Below are positions 1 through 8,193 of a stretch of 64,000 nucleotides of DNA, piece by piece (position 1 is the first letter of the stretch; each line of letters begins with the position of its first letter). Source of the DNA: Spirochaetales bacterium (GTDB lineage: Bacteria; Spirochaetota; Spirochaetia; SZUA-6; RPPD01). The position numbers were made by a program, and so were the translations under genes. Below the pieces are notes generated by a model that saw only the letters and a program-made list of their open reading frames with translations, was not told where the DNA came from and did not search any database. Location: assembly GCA_016929065.1 (NCBI GenBank), contig JAFGJO010000028.1:36311-100310 (forward strand), given 5' to 3'.

Positions 1-1
1 G

Positions 2-1456
2 TATCAGCCGGATGACCGGCCCGGCCCGGTGATGAATACCGAAGACTACAAAAAAATTGATGAAAACCCTTTCCTTGGCGTCAAAGACAATCCCCTTTCT
101 ACTTTTTCAATAGATGTTGACACCGCTTCGTATTCAAATGCAAGACGGTTTTTAAACCAGGGAACCCTTCCCTACAAGGATGCTGTCCGTATAGAAGAAC
201 TGGTCAATTATTTTCCATATGATTATGAAGAACCCAAAACAGATGCTCCATTCAATTTCATTACCGAGCTCTCCTCTTGTCCATGGAACAGCACTCACAA
301 ACTGCTGATGATCGGCATGAAGGCAAAAAATATTTCACTTGAAAAGCTTCCTGCCAGCAATATTGTATTCCTTCTGGATGTCTCCGGCTCCATGAACAGT
401 CCCGACAAACTGCCGCTTCTTCAACGGGCATTTTCACTGTTGACGCAGGAGCTCCGTCCCCAGGACACGGTGAGCATTGTCGTCTATGCAGGGGCTGCCG
501 GCATGGTACTGCCCTCCACTCCGGGAAGCAAAAAAGAAAAAATCCTTGCCGCCCTTGATAAACTTGAAGCCGGCGGGTCAACCGCAGGCGGTGCGGGCAT
601 ACAGCTCGCGTATAACACTGCGAAAGCGAACTTTATCAAATCCGGAAATAACCGGGTTATTCTGGCAACAGACGGTGATTTTAATGTTGGGGCTTCAAGC
701 GAAGGGGAACTTGTCCGTCTAATTGAACAAAAACGCGAAGAAGGTATTTTTCTTACAGTGCTTGGTTTTGGAACCGGGAATCTGAAGGACTCAAAAATGG
801 AGATGCTTGCAGACAAGGGAAACGGAAATTATGCCTATATCGACAGCCTGCTCGAAGCAAAAAAAGTACTGGTTACCGAGCTTGGCGGGACACTGGTGAC
901 CATTGCGAAAGATGTCAAACTCCAGCTCGAATTCAATCCGCTGAAAATAAAAGAATACCGTTTAATCGGCTATGAAAACCGCATGCTCCGTGCAGAGGAT
1001 TTTGACAATGATAAAAAAGATGCCGGGGAACTCGGTGCGGGACACACTGTCACTGCTTTTTATGAACTGGTGATGGCAGACGGCGCAGCGCCGGATGGTA
1101 TTGACCGGCGATATACAGCCACCGAGATTAAACCGGAAGCGGGAAAGGGAAACGAACTTCTGTTTATCAAATTCCGATACAAAAAACCCGACAGTGATAC
1201 AAGCATTCTGATTACCCAGCCGGTTATGCATGAGGAATTCAGCCCTGAAAAGACCTCTGAAAGTTTCCGGTTCGCGTCCGCGGTGGTAGAGTTTGGATTA
1301 TTGCTGCGCGAATCAGAGCATAAAGGCAATGCGTCCTGGGAAAGAATGCTCAAAAGGGCGGAGGCATCCAAAGGCAAAGATGAACAGGGGTACCGCAAGG
1401 AATTTGTGTATCTGGCAGAAAAAGCGAAGAAGCTCGCTGAACTGAATAAACAGTGA
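2..1456 (+). CDS. von Willebrand factor A domain protein, YfbK-like (5' partial)
   Basis: The reading frame is open from base 2, so the start lies outside the window; about 484 residues are visible. Counting from the GTG at 29, the N-terminal vWF-associated domain (NPLSTFSIDVDTASYS) covers roughly residues 12-100. The vWA domain follows, with a MIDAS metal site DVSGS at about 117-121 and a second acidic strand ATDGDFNVG near 215. A DUF3520-type C-terminal domain fills the rest. Full-length YfbK-family proteins usually carry an N-terminal signal or lipoprotein peptide, so this one is probably exported and missing only that region. Family members probably bind partner proteins through the metal site; the specific role is unknown. 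It converges on the small gene that follows, with no clear terminator. Confidence 0.9.
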   Translation, partial: YQPDDRPGPVMNTEDYKKIDENPFLGVKDNPLSTFSIDVDTASYSNARRFLNQGTLPYKDAVRIEELVNYFPYDYEEPKTDAPFNFITELSSCPWNSTHKLLMIGMKAKNISLEKLPASNIVFLLDVSGSMNSPDKLPLLQRAFSLLTQELRPQDTVSIVVYAGAAGMVLPSTPGSKKEKILAALDKLEAGGSTAGGAGIQLAYNTAKANFIKSGNNRVILATDGDFNVGASSEGELVRLIEQKREEGIFLTVLGFGTGNLKDSKMEMLADKGNGNYAYIDSLLEAKKVLVTELGGTLVTIAKDVKLQLEFNPLKIKEYRLIGYENRMLRAEDFDNDKKDAGELGAGHTVTAFYELVMADGAAPDGIDRRYTATEIKPEAGKGNELLFIKFRYKKPDSDTSILITQPVMHEEFSPEKTSESFRFASAVVEFGLLLRESEHKGNASWERMLKRAEASKGKDEQGYRKEFVYLAEKAKKLAELNKQ

Positions 1457-1458
1457 TT

Positions 1459-1716
1459 TTACTTTTTTTTCTTTAAATGTGAGGGAATCATGCGGTTTCG
1501 GGCAACCTTGAAGGCGAACCGCATGATGGTCTCTGTGTCTACATCCGGTCCGTGCTTTTTTTTCATGAGCAGAACACAGGCCTTGAGCGCATCTTCGCTT
1601 AATACAAGGTAGATGAGGCGGTCGCGTTCATCCGGCGTCATGTCATCCCATTGAACCATAGAGAGCAGTATAAAGCCAAATAACAGGAAAGACAATATTG
1701 CGAATTCACGTGACAT
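1459..1716 (-). CDS. small membrane-anchored hypothetical protein
   Basis: An 85-residue protein I do not recognise. Residues 5-20 are hydrophobic (FAILSFLLFGFILLSM) and look like a single membrane anchor or uncleaved signal. The rest is charged and probably helical, with a lysine-rich end (HLKKKK) whose codons form the A/T-rich stretch next to the convergent vWA gene. No enzyme motif is visible. The gene is isolated: the neighbour on one side converges and the other side is a decayed locus, so context gives no function. The absence of internal stops and the clean hydrophobic/hydrophilic organisation make it a plausible real gene. Confidence 0.55.
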   Translation of the reverse strand: MSREFAILSFLLFGFILLSMVQWDDMTPDERDRLIYLVLSEDALKACVLLMKKKHGPDVDTETIMRFAFKVARNRMIPSHLKKKK

Positions 1717-1754
1717 GAATTATATTTCGGGATATATTACTAAAATAATAGGAG

Positions 1755-1853
1755 ATGAAACGCATTTTGCGACAAAGAATACCTGGAATTATTGCGGCAA
1801 TAGTATGCACACTGTCACTCCTGCCCGCTGTCTCTGCCTATGGTGACCCATGA
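1755..1853 (+). pseudogene. orphan signal peptide, remnant of a secreted protein
   Basis: A GGAG ribosome-binding site lies directly before the ATG at 1755. The 32 codons encode a textbook signal peptide: basic MKRILRQR, a hydrophobic core (IIAAIVCTLSLLP), then a cleavage-like AVSA. Translation ends at a TGA two codons after the expected signal peptidase site. The mature protein is missing. The frame runs out exactly where a different coding fragment begins in another frame, which points to a deletion that removed the body of this gene. Confidence 0.6.
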
Positions 1854-1917
1854 TCCGGAGAATATCAAATGGGCCAAAAAAGTAATAAATCTGCGTGACG
1901 GAATAATCGAAAACTGA
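1843..1917 (+). pseudogene. C-terminal remnant of an ABC transporter ATPase (LolD/MacB type)
   Basis: The frame from 1843 reads VTHDPENIKWAKKVINLRDG and ends at a TGA at 1915-1917. This matches the H-loop histidine and final strand of LolD/MacB-type ABC ATPases (consensus VTHD, about ten residues, then a V-I-x-L-R-D-G motif). Walker A, the signature motif and Walker B are all absent, so only the last 24 codons of the ATPase survive. It overlaps the orphan signal peptide in another frame and is followed by an intact terminator, as expected if a transporter operon lost its interior. Confidence 0.65.
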
Positions 1918-1924
1918 AAGTGTC

Positions 1925-1958
1925 AAGGATGTCCTGTTGCCTGCGGGACATCCTTTTT
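1925..1958 (+). terminator. rho-independent terminator of the decayed ABC locus
   Basis: A perfect 10-bp stem (AAGGATGTCC / GGACATCCTT) with an 11-base loop is followed by a short T run. It starts 8 bases after the remnant ATPase stop codon and was presumably the terminator of the lost transporter operon. The rest of this gap (1717-1754 and 1959-2053) shows no gene. Confidence 0.8.
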
Positions 1959-2053
1959 ATGCTGTGAAATAAACCATTAATTCAATCTGCCATGCAAAAT
2001 AATTTTTATTTTCCGGATATTTTCACGTTTCAATCAATAATTTTTCAATCTGT

Positions 2054-2082
2054 TTGATAGTGTCTGTATTTGGTGCTATACT
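2054..2082 (+). promoter_or_regulatory. sigma-70 promoter of the serine hydrolase lipoprotein gene
   Basis: TTGATA (2054-2059) and TATACT (2077-2082) are separated by exactly 17 bases. A start seven bases or so after the -10 falls at 2089-2090, on the ATG of the downstream gene. No Shine-Dalgarno sequence precedes that ATG, so the transcript is probably leaderless. Confidence 0.65.
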
Positions 2083-2089
2083 TCCTGAT

Positions 2090-3937
2090 ATGAAAACAAT
2101 TACCAAAACCGGCCTTTTTGGCATCGCTATTATTTCTATTTTCTTTTTCAATTTCATGTCATGCAGTACCGAGCCTGTGGCTCCGGATATAATTATAAAA
2201 GACAATTTTGTGTATGCAAATGAGTATCTGGACTGGTGTATAAAAACCTCCCTGGACCGCTACAACATCCCGGGCTGTTCCGTGGCAGTGGTGAGCCGGG
2301 ACGGGATTCTGTTTCAGAAATCCTACGGCAGGGCGAGTACAACAGAGAATATCGCGGTCGCCAATGATACATTTTTCCGCGCCGCATCCATTTCAAAGCC
2401 GCTCGTGGCCATGGGCATCATGAAACTGGCGGAACAGGGAAAGGTGGATATCGATGCACCGATTACCCGCTACATTCCCGAGTTCAGCATGAAAACCCGC
2501 TTCCCCGATGCAAAAAAGATCACGCTGCGTCATATTTTAAGTCACCGCTCCGGTATTCAGGGTGATTATATCCGCGGAATCATGGGAGAAAACCGGTTTT
2601 CGAACAGAGAGCTGATTCAGGCGCTTGCCGATGAGTACACCTGTTTCCCGCCGGAAGAGGTATATTATTATTCCAATACAGCGTATTCCCTGCTGGAAAC
2701 AGTCATTGTCCGCCAAAGCGGCATGCCTTTTGAGCTGTTTATGCAGAAAGAACTGCTTGATCCGCTGGGGATGACCGGCAGTTCGTTTCAACTGCCGCAA
2801 GAAATGACCGGAACTTTTGCTGCCGGGCATATGAAAGCATCTCTCGGAATGCTTCCTGGCGGACAGTCACGGGTTGCCGAGGTTCCGTATATGGCCATTC
2901 GGGATATCGCTGCCGGGGGACTCCATTCCAATACCGATGAGCTTGCCCGTCTTCTGCAATATTTTCTTGCAGATAAAGACACTGCTGTGCCCCATATTGT
3001 CAGTGAAAAATCTTTTTCAGAGATGACCCGCATTCATTATCCCGAATCAAAAAAAAGCCTTCTGGTGGCAAGTGATTACGGCCTTGGGTTCATGATAAAT
3101 AAACTGAAATACACCGGTGTGCATGATGTTTTCCAGCATACGGGAAATGTCAACGGGTTTTTCTCGTTTCTGGTCTTCTCCCCTTCACAGAATATCGGCA
3201 TGATTCTGTGCACCAATTCAAATGACGGATTCTTTGCAACCTATTCGGTCGTCTCCCGGGCCCTGAAAAAATATTTTGAAGCGCGCATCGGCCACCCCGT
3301 CGAGAGTATTCTTCCTGCAGACCAGGACATCCGGCTTACAAAAAAGGAACTGCTCCAGTATGAAGGAAACTATGCGATGATCGGCGTCACGGCAAAAGTA
3401 AAGGCAACCGACAGCCGCCTTGTGGTGTCTGTCCCGGGCATCGACCAGCAGCTTGAACTTATCCCGAAGGGGAATAACCGCTTTCAGCCTGTTGCACGAT
3501 TTCTTTTATGGGATATTGATATCGCCCCGCTGGCAAACCTTGAGAAAGCATACATTCAGTTTATCATGGGCCAGAACCGGCCTGTCGGGCTGCATGTGGA
3601 AGCAATCGCCGGAGAAGGCATGATAAAGATCGCCGCACTCGCCGACAGTCCGCAAAAATCGTCTCTCGACACATCGCAGTTTGCCGGCACCTATGCCATC
3701 GAACCGGATCCACGCATAGAAGAACCGCTTCACGCCTATATCCCGATCACCAGAATCGAACTGGCCGGCCAGCGGAATTATGTGGTGCTGAAGTCCGATG
3801 AATTGAAATCAGCACCGAACCTGCTCATGTATCCGTTATCGGAAAACCGGCTTTTGGTCATGGGAACACATGAAACAGTTGAAATTATTGACGGTGTGCT
3901 GACCTTTTCCGGAATAAAGGCGCGCAAAATCAAATAG
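2090..3937 (+). CDS. beta-lactamase-family serine hydrolase lipoprotein
   Basis: The 615-residue product starts with a lipoprotein signal ending in NFMSC, so it should be anchored to a membrane on the outer face. The class C beta-lactamase/penicillin-binding fold follows, with all three active-site elements: the nucleophile SISK in FRAASISKPL, the YSN motif in YYYSNTAYS, and HTG in place of KTG (FQHTGNVNGF). The C-terminal ~220 residues form an accessory beta-rich region common in this family. Such proteins hydrolyse peptides, esters or D-amino-acid bonds; the substrate is unknown and it need not be a drug-resistance enzyme. I chose ATG 2090 over the upstream TTG at 2054 because the latter lies in the promoter and would bury the signal peptide. 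Confidence 0.9.
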   Translation: MKTITKTGLFGIAIISIFFFNFMSCSTEPVAPDIIIKDNFVYANEYLDWCIKTSLDRYNIPGCSVAVVSRDGILFQKSYGRASTTENIAVANDTFFRAASISKPLVAMGIMKLAEQGKVDIDAPITRYIPEFSMKTRFPDAKKITLRHILSHRSGIQGDYIRGIMGENRFSNRELIQALADEYTCFPPEEVYYYSNTAYSLLETVIVRQSGMPFELFMQKELLDPLGMTGSSFQLPQEMTGTFAAGHMKASLGMLPGGQSRVAEVPYMAIRDIAAGGLHSNTDELARLLQYFLADKDTAVPHIVSEKSFSEMTRIHYPESKKSLLVASDYGLGFMINKLKYTGVHDVFQHTGNVNGFFSFLVFSPSQNIGMILCTNSNDGFFATYSVVSRALKKYFEARIGHPVESILPADQDIRLTKKELLQYEGNYAMIGVTAKVKATDSRLVVSVPGIDQQLELIPKGNNRFQPVARFLLWDIDIAPLANLEKAYIQFIMGQNRPVGLHVEAIAGEGMIKIAALADSPQKSSLDTSQFAGTYAIEPDPRIEEPLHAYIPITRIELAGQRNYVVLKSDELKSAPNLLMYPLSENRLLVMGTHETVEIIDGVLTFSGIKARKIK

Positions 3938-3954
3938 GGGAATTGTTCAGAAAG

Positions 3955-6345
3955 CTATGTTCCCGGTTTTTGAAAAGAGATGCAAAAACGTGTCCCATGA
4001 GTGCAGTCAAGGGTTACCGATCCCTCGAGCTGGCCTTCAGCAAGAATTTTTACCAGTTCAAGTCCAAGGCTGGAGACTTTCTGCACTCTCACCTTTTCGG
4101 GAAGCCCAATGCCGTTGTCGCTGACCGTAAAGCTGATCATCCCGCTGTCGTTTATTTTTAAAAGAACCTGTATTTTCTTTTCTCCCTTGAACGTTTCGGG
4201 GAATGCATACTTGAGTGAATTGGAGAGCAGTTCATTCAAAATAATCCCGCAGGGCACCGCAAAATCGATGCCGAGAGAAATCTCGTCAATTTCAATAACA
4301 AGATTCAACTCCCGCATGGAAACCTGATACGACCGAACCAGAAAAAATGCGAGCGCACGCAGATAATCAGGAAAACTGATATCAACAAGATTATCGGAGG
4401 CATACAGTTTTTCATGGATTAGAGCCATTGCCTTGATCCGGTGTTGACTTTCCTTGAACATCATGTTCAGTCGTTTGTCGCCGATATGCTGGGACTGCAG
4501 GTTGAGAAGGCTCGAGATGACCTGCAGATTGTTTTTCACCCGATGGTGAATCTCTTTCAGCAATACTTCTTTTTCCTTGAGCGAAACCCGCAGCTGCATC
4601 TCTGCCTTGACCCGTTCAGAAATGTCAAGAATACTCAATAAGTGCGCCGTATTTCCCCGGTAGACAATCTGTTTTGAAACCACCTCAAACCATTTGTATT
4701 TCCCCGAGAATGTTTTTACTTTCATTGAACAGGACCGGTATTGTTCTACGGCTGCCGGCTGCCCGGACAAGTGCGGATCAACTTCTTCAAGCGAATCCGG
4801 TTCGATCATTTTTGCATATTCAAAATCATCCCACATTATCAGCTCGTCGCGAGAATATTCACACATCTTTGCAAATGCATCATTTGCAAAGATAATTTGC
4901 CTGTTCTGCACAACAACAATCCCCATGTATGACTGTTCCGAAATCATACGGAACTTTTCTTCAGAGACTTCGAGTGCATCGGCATTCTCTTTCTGCACTG
5001 AAATATCCTGACACACCACCGTGATGGTATCCATTTTTATATCCGGGCTACGGCGAGCAGAGATATTGACAATCACATCCAGTATTTTGCCGCCATTTCC
5101 GAGGAGCTTGCATTCACAGGAAATTGCATCTGAGGTCGAAGTGACATCCAGAAATTTTGCCTGAAGCCGGAGGATATCATCGCGATGAATAAAATCAATC
5201 AGGTTCGCGCGCAGCAGCTGCTCCTTCGGGTATCCAAGATATTTCATTGCAAAAGGATTGGAGTCAATTATTTTCCCCGCAGAATCAATAATCAATATCA
5301 TGACCGGTGCAGTATCCAGAAGGGCCTGGTATTTCGCCTTTCGTTCCGCAAGCCCGTGTTCATACTGCCAGCGCTGAAGGCCGATACTGTAAAGCCGCAC
5401 CAGCCGGAGGACAGCATCCATTTTTTCCTGTGTAAAATCCGATGATGAATCGGCGAGTGCAATAAATCCAATTCGATCCTCATTATGCAGAATGGGGACA
5501 AAAAGAAAATTGTCGACCGGGAGTACGCCAATGTCATGAAACAGGTCATTTTCGTCCGGCCGGTTGACAAAAAACGGCTTCCCGTATTCAAGCGCCTTTC
5601 CTGTAAGCCCGGGGATATCTCCCTGTATTGTTGAAGGAAAAATCACAGACGTATCAGCACCATAAATTGAATAGCCTTTCATAAACCCGTCGGAAATGGA
5701 ATGGCCCTTCATGTCGCCGGTCATCGGATCAAGATAGGAAACAGTACCATAATGGCTCCGGGTCAATTCCATCACCATCACGAGCATGAGCTCGCTTTGC
5801 ACCTGCATGCTCTGCGTGGCGTCGCTGATGGAATCCAGCAGGCGGTTAAAGCTTGACTGGACATGCTCATCCCATACCAGCACTTTTTTCTCGTCATCCT
5901 GCTTTTTATAAAAATCGATATGAAGAACCACGGTATTCTCAGAGAGTGGAATAGCAGTCAACAGACTGCCGGACTTTATATCCGGGCCGGTATACCGCCT
6001 TGTTTCCCCGGTTAAAAGCGCCTGGAGCAGAAGCCCGCTGACTGCGCTCAGAGGCTCGGACATGGGAATTTGCTTCAATGAACGGCCATACAGGGAATGT
6101 GCACCCGGTTCAAAATATTTCCTCGCTGCCGGATTAAAATCAACACAGATGATATCCGTACCCGAGAGAGGATCTCCTATTGACTGAAAAAACAAAACCG
6201 GGTCGGAGAGCGAATAGGCAAAATGCTGATAACAAAAAGAGGGAAGACTGTTGCTGTTGTCTGTCTGTCTGTTTTCAACAGACAGCTGGGTGAGATTAAA
6301 AAGATTCCCTTCGGTGTTATCCGGGATATTTAAAAAATTGGCCAT
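3955..6345 (-). CDS. PAS/GAF sensor histidine kinase, HisKA_2 type
   Basis: About 796 residues with no membrane segment, so probably a cytoplasmic sensor. In order: an N-terminal PAS-like region, a GAF-like region (about 170-330), two PAS domains (about 340-450 and 460-580), then a kinase core with LLKEIHHRVKNNLQ near residue 590 holding the phosphorylated histidine, and an HATPase domain ending in a GLELVKILAEGQLEG-type segment. The EIHHRVKNNLQ box marks the HisKA_2 subgroup, often paired with separate response regulators. No receiver is fused or adjacent. I chose ATG 6345 because it has an AAAGAGAC-like sequence upstream; a TTG at 6378 has none. It converges on the serine hydrolase gene with only 17 bases between them. 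Confidence 0.88.
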   Translation of the reverse strand: MANFLNIPDNTEGNLFNLTQLSVENRQTDNSNSLPSFCYQHFAYSLSDPVLFFQSIGDPLSGTDIICVDFNPAARKYFEPGAHSLYGRSLKQIPMSEPLSAVSGLLLQALLTGETRRYTGPDIKSGSLLTAIPLSENTVVLHIDFYKKQDDEKKVLVWDEHVQSSFNRLLDSISDATQSMQVQSELMLVMVMELTRSHYGTVSYLDPMTGDMKGHSISDGFMKGYSIYGADTSVIFPSTIQGDIPGLTGKALEYGKPFFVNRPDENDLFHDIGVLPVDNFLFVPILHNEDRIGFIALADSSSDFTQEKMDAVLRLVRLYSIGLQRWQYEHGLAERKAKYQALLDTAPVMILIIDSAGKIIDSNPFAMKYLGYPKEQLLRANLIDFIHRDDILRLQAKFLDVTSTSDAISCECKLLGNGGKILDVIVNISARRSPDIKMDTITVVCQDISVQKENADALEVSEEKFRMISEQSYMGIVVVQNRQIIFANDAFAKMCEYSRDELIMWDDFEYAKMIEPDSLEEVDPHLSGQPAAVEQYRSCSMKVKTFSGKYKWFEVVSKQIVYRGNTAHLLSILDISERVKAEMQLRVSLKEKEVLLKEIHHRVKNNLQVISSLLNLQSQHIGDKRLNMMFKESQHRIKAMALIHEKLYASDNLVDISFPDYLRALAFFLVRSYQVSMRELNLVIEIDEISLGIDFAVPCGIILNELLSNSLKYAFPETFKGEKKIQVLLKINDSGMISFTVSDNGIGLPEKVRVQKVSSLGLELVKILAEGQLEGSVTLDCTHGTRFCISFQKPGT

Positions 6346-6474
6346 GGCCGTCTCTTTGATTATTGTTGAGCAGCACAATTACCATTTTTGAAATAATTAC
6401 AGGATATAAAGAACTGCTCCGTGTCTATAATAATTATAGAAAGAATTTTGAAAAATGAAAGCGTTTTTATGCTT

Positions 6475-7890
6475 TTATTCATTTTCAGTGATCGGTTCGA
6501 TCTTCACCCCGGTTTTCGACATCAGGGAATTGATACTCATCCATGCCCAGGCAACCCCTATAATACTTGATGAAATCGTCGCGGCAACCATCCCCGCATA
6601 AACGCCCCGCACTCCATATCCAAGAGCAATTCCGAACAGCCAGGCAAAGAACAGGGTGAATATTACAGTTCTCAAGAGCGTCACCGTGAGCCCTTTAAAC
6701 GGCATTCTGATCCCCTGGAATAATGATTGAGAAATGATCCCGCCCGCGGCAACCGGAAAATAAAGCCAGATTGTTCTGAAAAAAATGGTAATATCATCAA
6801 CCAGCAGCGCGGTCTCCGGAGAGAGTGCGAACATCAGGGCAATAACCGGTGCGGCAAGCAGGGTAAAGGCGGCAATGACTATTTCAATACACAGGCCAAT
6901 GGTAAATGAAAAGGAAAACGCGGTCCGGGCCTTGCGGTAATCCTTTGCACCAAATGCCGCAGCTGTCACGGAAATAACCGCAGTAGCAATCCCCAACACC
7001 GGCAGAACGGCAAATGCAACAATTGTCCACCCGGCGGTAAACACTGCGATTGCCCGGTCATCCGCAATTGAATTGAGAATCATGACGATAAAAAACATCA
7101 TAATGGACATTGACCCCTGGGAGAGAATGGTCGGGAAGCCGATAACCCATATTTCTTTTGCTGTCTTTTTTTCAAAACGGAACGCACGCGGGTCAAATGC
7201 AAGATAACTTTTCTTTTCGACAAAAAGCCAGTACAAAAGAAGGAGCGCGGATACAGCCATTGAAATGACAGTGGCAACCGCGGCGCCGGCAACGCCCATA
7301 TTGAATCCATAAATGAATAACGGATCAAGGAAAATATTGAGGACGGTACCGACAACCATGGCCCCCATTGCCTTTTTTGCATTTCCTTCGCTCCGCAGCA
7401 ATGAATTGGCTGTATTCCCGAAAAACAGAAAGATGATGCCCGAAAACATGATTGTGCCGTAGCTGGTTGCATCGTTCAGTGAGTTCGAGGCACCCATCAG
7501 CCTGAAGATAAACGGGGAAAGAAAAATAAGCGGAACAGTAAAAAGTACCGCAGCAAGCACCGAAAACAGAATAGTGTGCAGAGCAGCAGATTCTGCTCCG
7601 GTCTTGTCTTTCGCCCCGATCCTTCTCGACACTACGGCCCCGCCGCCAACACCGATTCCGGTTGCGACCGCCATTGCCAGAAAGAAAAACGGCATAAAGA
7701 ATCCGGTCGCAGCAAGCGCGTTTTCACCAAGGCTTGACACCCACAACCGGTCAACAAAATTGTACAGGGAATTAAGCGACAAGGCGGCAATCATGGGAAG
7801 TGACAGTTGGATAATCGCTTTCTTGGGATCTCCCATAAGAGTCTGGACCCCTTTGGTCATGCCCTGCATGGTTGTTTTTTCAGTGCTCAT
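6475..7890 (-). CDS. MATE family efflux transporter
   Basis: A 471-residue polytopic inner-membrane protein with about 12 hydrophobic segments arranged as two repeats, typical of MatE exporters that expel cations, drugs or metabolites in exchange for Na+ or H+. The N-terminal half has the family pattern around LSLPMIAALSLNSLYNFVDRLWVSSLG, and the GIGVGGGAVVSRRIGAKD stretch is the conserved loop after the second helix. Length is normal. The ATG is preceded by AAGGAG at good spacing. It is divergent from the riboswitch-controlled glyA and has no partner gene that would suggest a substrate. Confidence 0.93.
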   Translation of the reverse strand: MSTEKTTMQGMTKGVQTLMGDPKKAIIQLSLPMIAALSLNSLYNFVDRLWVSSLGENALAATGFFMPFFFLAMAVATGIGVGGGAVVSRRIGAKDKTGAESAALHTILFSVLAAVLFTVPLIFLSPFIFRLMGASNSLNDATSYGTIMFSGIIFLFFGNTANSLLRSEGNAKKAMGAMVVGTVLNIFLDPLFIYGFNMGVAGAAVATVISMAVSALLLLYWLFVEKKSYLAFDPRAFRFEKKTAKEIWVIGFPTILSQGSMSIMMFFIVMILNSIADDRAIAVFTAGWTIVAFAVLPVLGIATAVISVTAAAFGAKDYRKARTAFSFSFTIGLCIEIVIAAFTLLAAPVIALMFALSPETALLVDDITIFFRTIWLYFPVAAGGIISQSLFQGIRMPFKGLTVTLLRTVIFTLFFAWLFGIALGYGVRGVYAGMVAATISSSIIGVAWAWMSINSLMSKTGVKIEPITENE

Positions 7891-8042
7891 TGAATATCAC
7901 TCCTTGTATTATCGCGCGACCATTCATTGTTACAGGGAAAAAGGAAGGACGATTGTTAAAAGATAACAGCAAAGCATGGTTAAAATCAAGGAAAAAACCG
8001 GGTCGGCCATATCAGGACAGTCTGCCCGGCGGGTTCATCCCC

Positions 8043-8071
8043 TTGCTTTCACAAAATATTTTTGGTACAAT
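8043..8071 (+). promoter_or_regulatory. sigma-70 promoter of glyA
   Basis: TTGCTT (8043-8048) and TACAAT (8066-8071) are separated by 17 bases. The predicted transcription start, about 8078, lies two or three bases before the first stem of the ZTP aptamer, so the mRNA would begin with the riboswitch. Confidence 0.65.
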
Positions 8072-8080
8072 AGTATTATC

Positions 8081-8160
8081 AAAAACAATGCAACTGGCGC
8101 TTTTAGGTGGACAGACCACCGGGGAGCTCTTGTCTTTCGCTGTCGCGCGCCTGGGCAGCC
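8081..8160 (+). promoter_or_regulatory. ZTP (pfl) riboswitch upstream of glyA
   Basis: The leader contains the conserved ZTP aptamer elements in order: ACTGGCG (8093-8099), a GGTGG/CCACC stem (8106-8110/8116-8120), GGGGAGC (8121-8127), and CGCCTGGGCA (8148-8157). Stem P1 forms from 8081-8088 with 8130-8137, with one mismatch. Stem P3 forms from GCTG 8139-8142 with CAGC 8156-8159. The pseudoknot pairs GGCG 8096-8099 with CGCC 8148-8151. This RNA class senses the folate-stress signal ZTP/ZMP and typically turns on one-carbon genes such as glyA. No terminator follows the aptamer, so control is more likely translational, on the AAAGGAG at about 8181. Confidence 0.92.
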
Positions 8161-8193
8161 GATCCACTATTACAACAGATAAAGGAGTTCCTT

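Noticed and set aside
8107..8193. In-frame upstream extension of glyA
   Set aside because: This stretch is the ZTP aptamer and spacer. The codons are not GlyA-like, and the AAAGGAG site favours ATG 8194.
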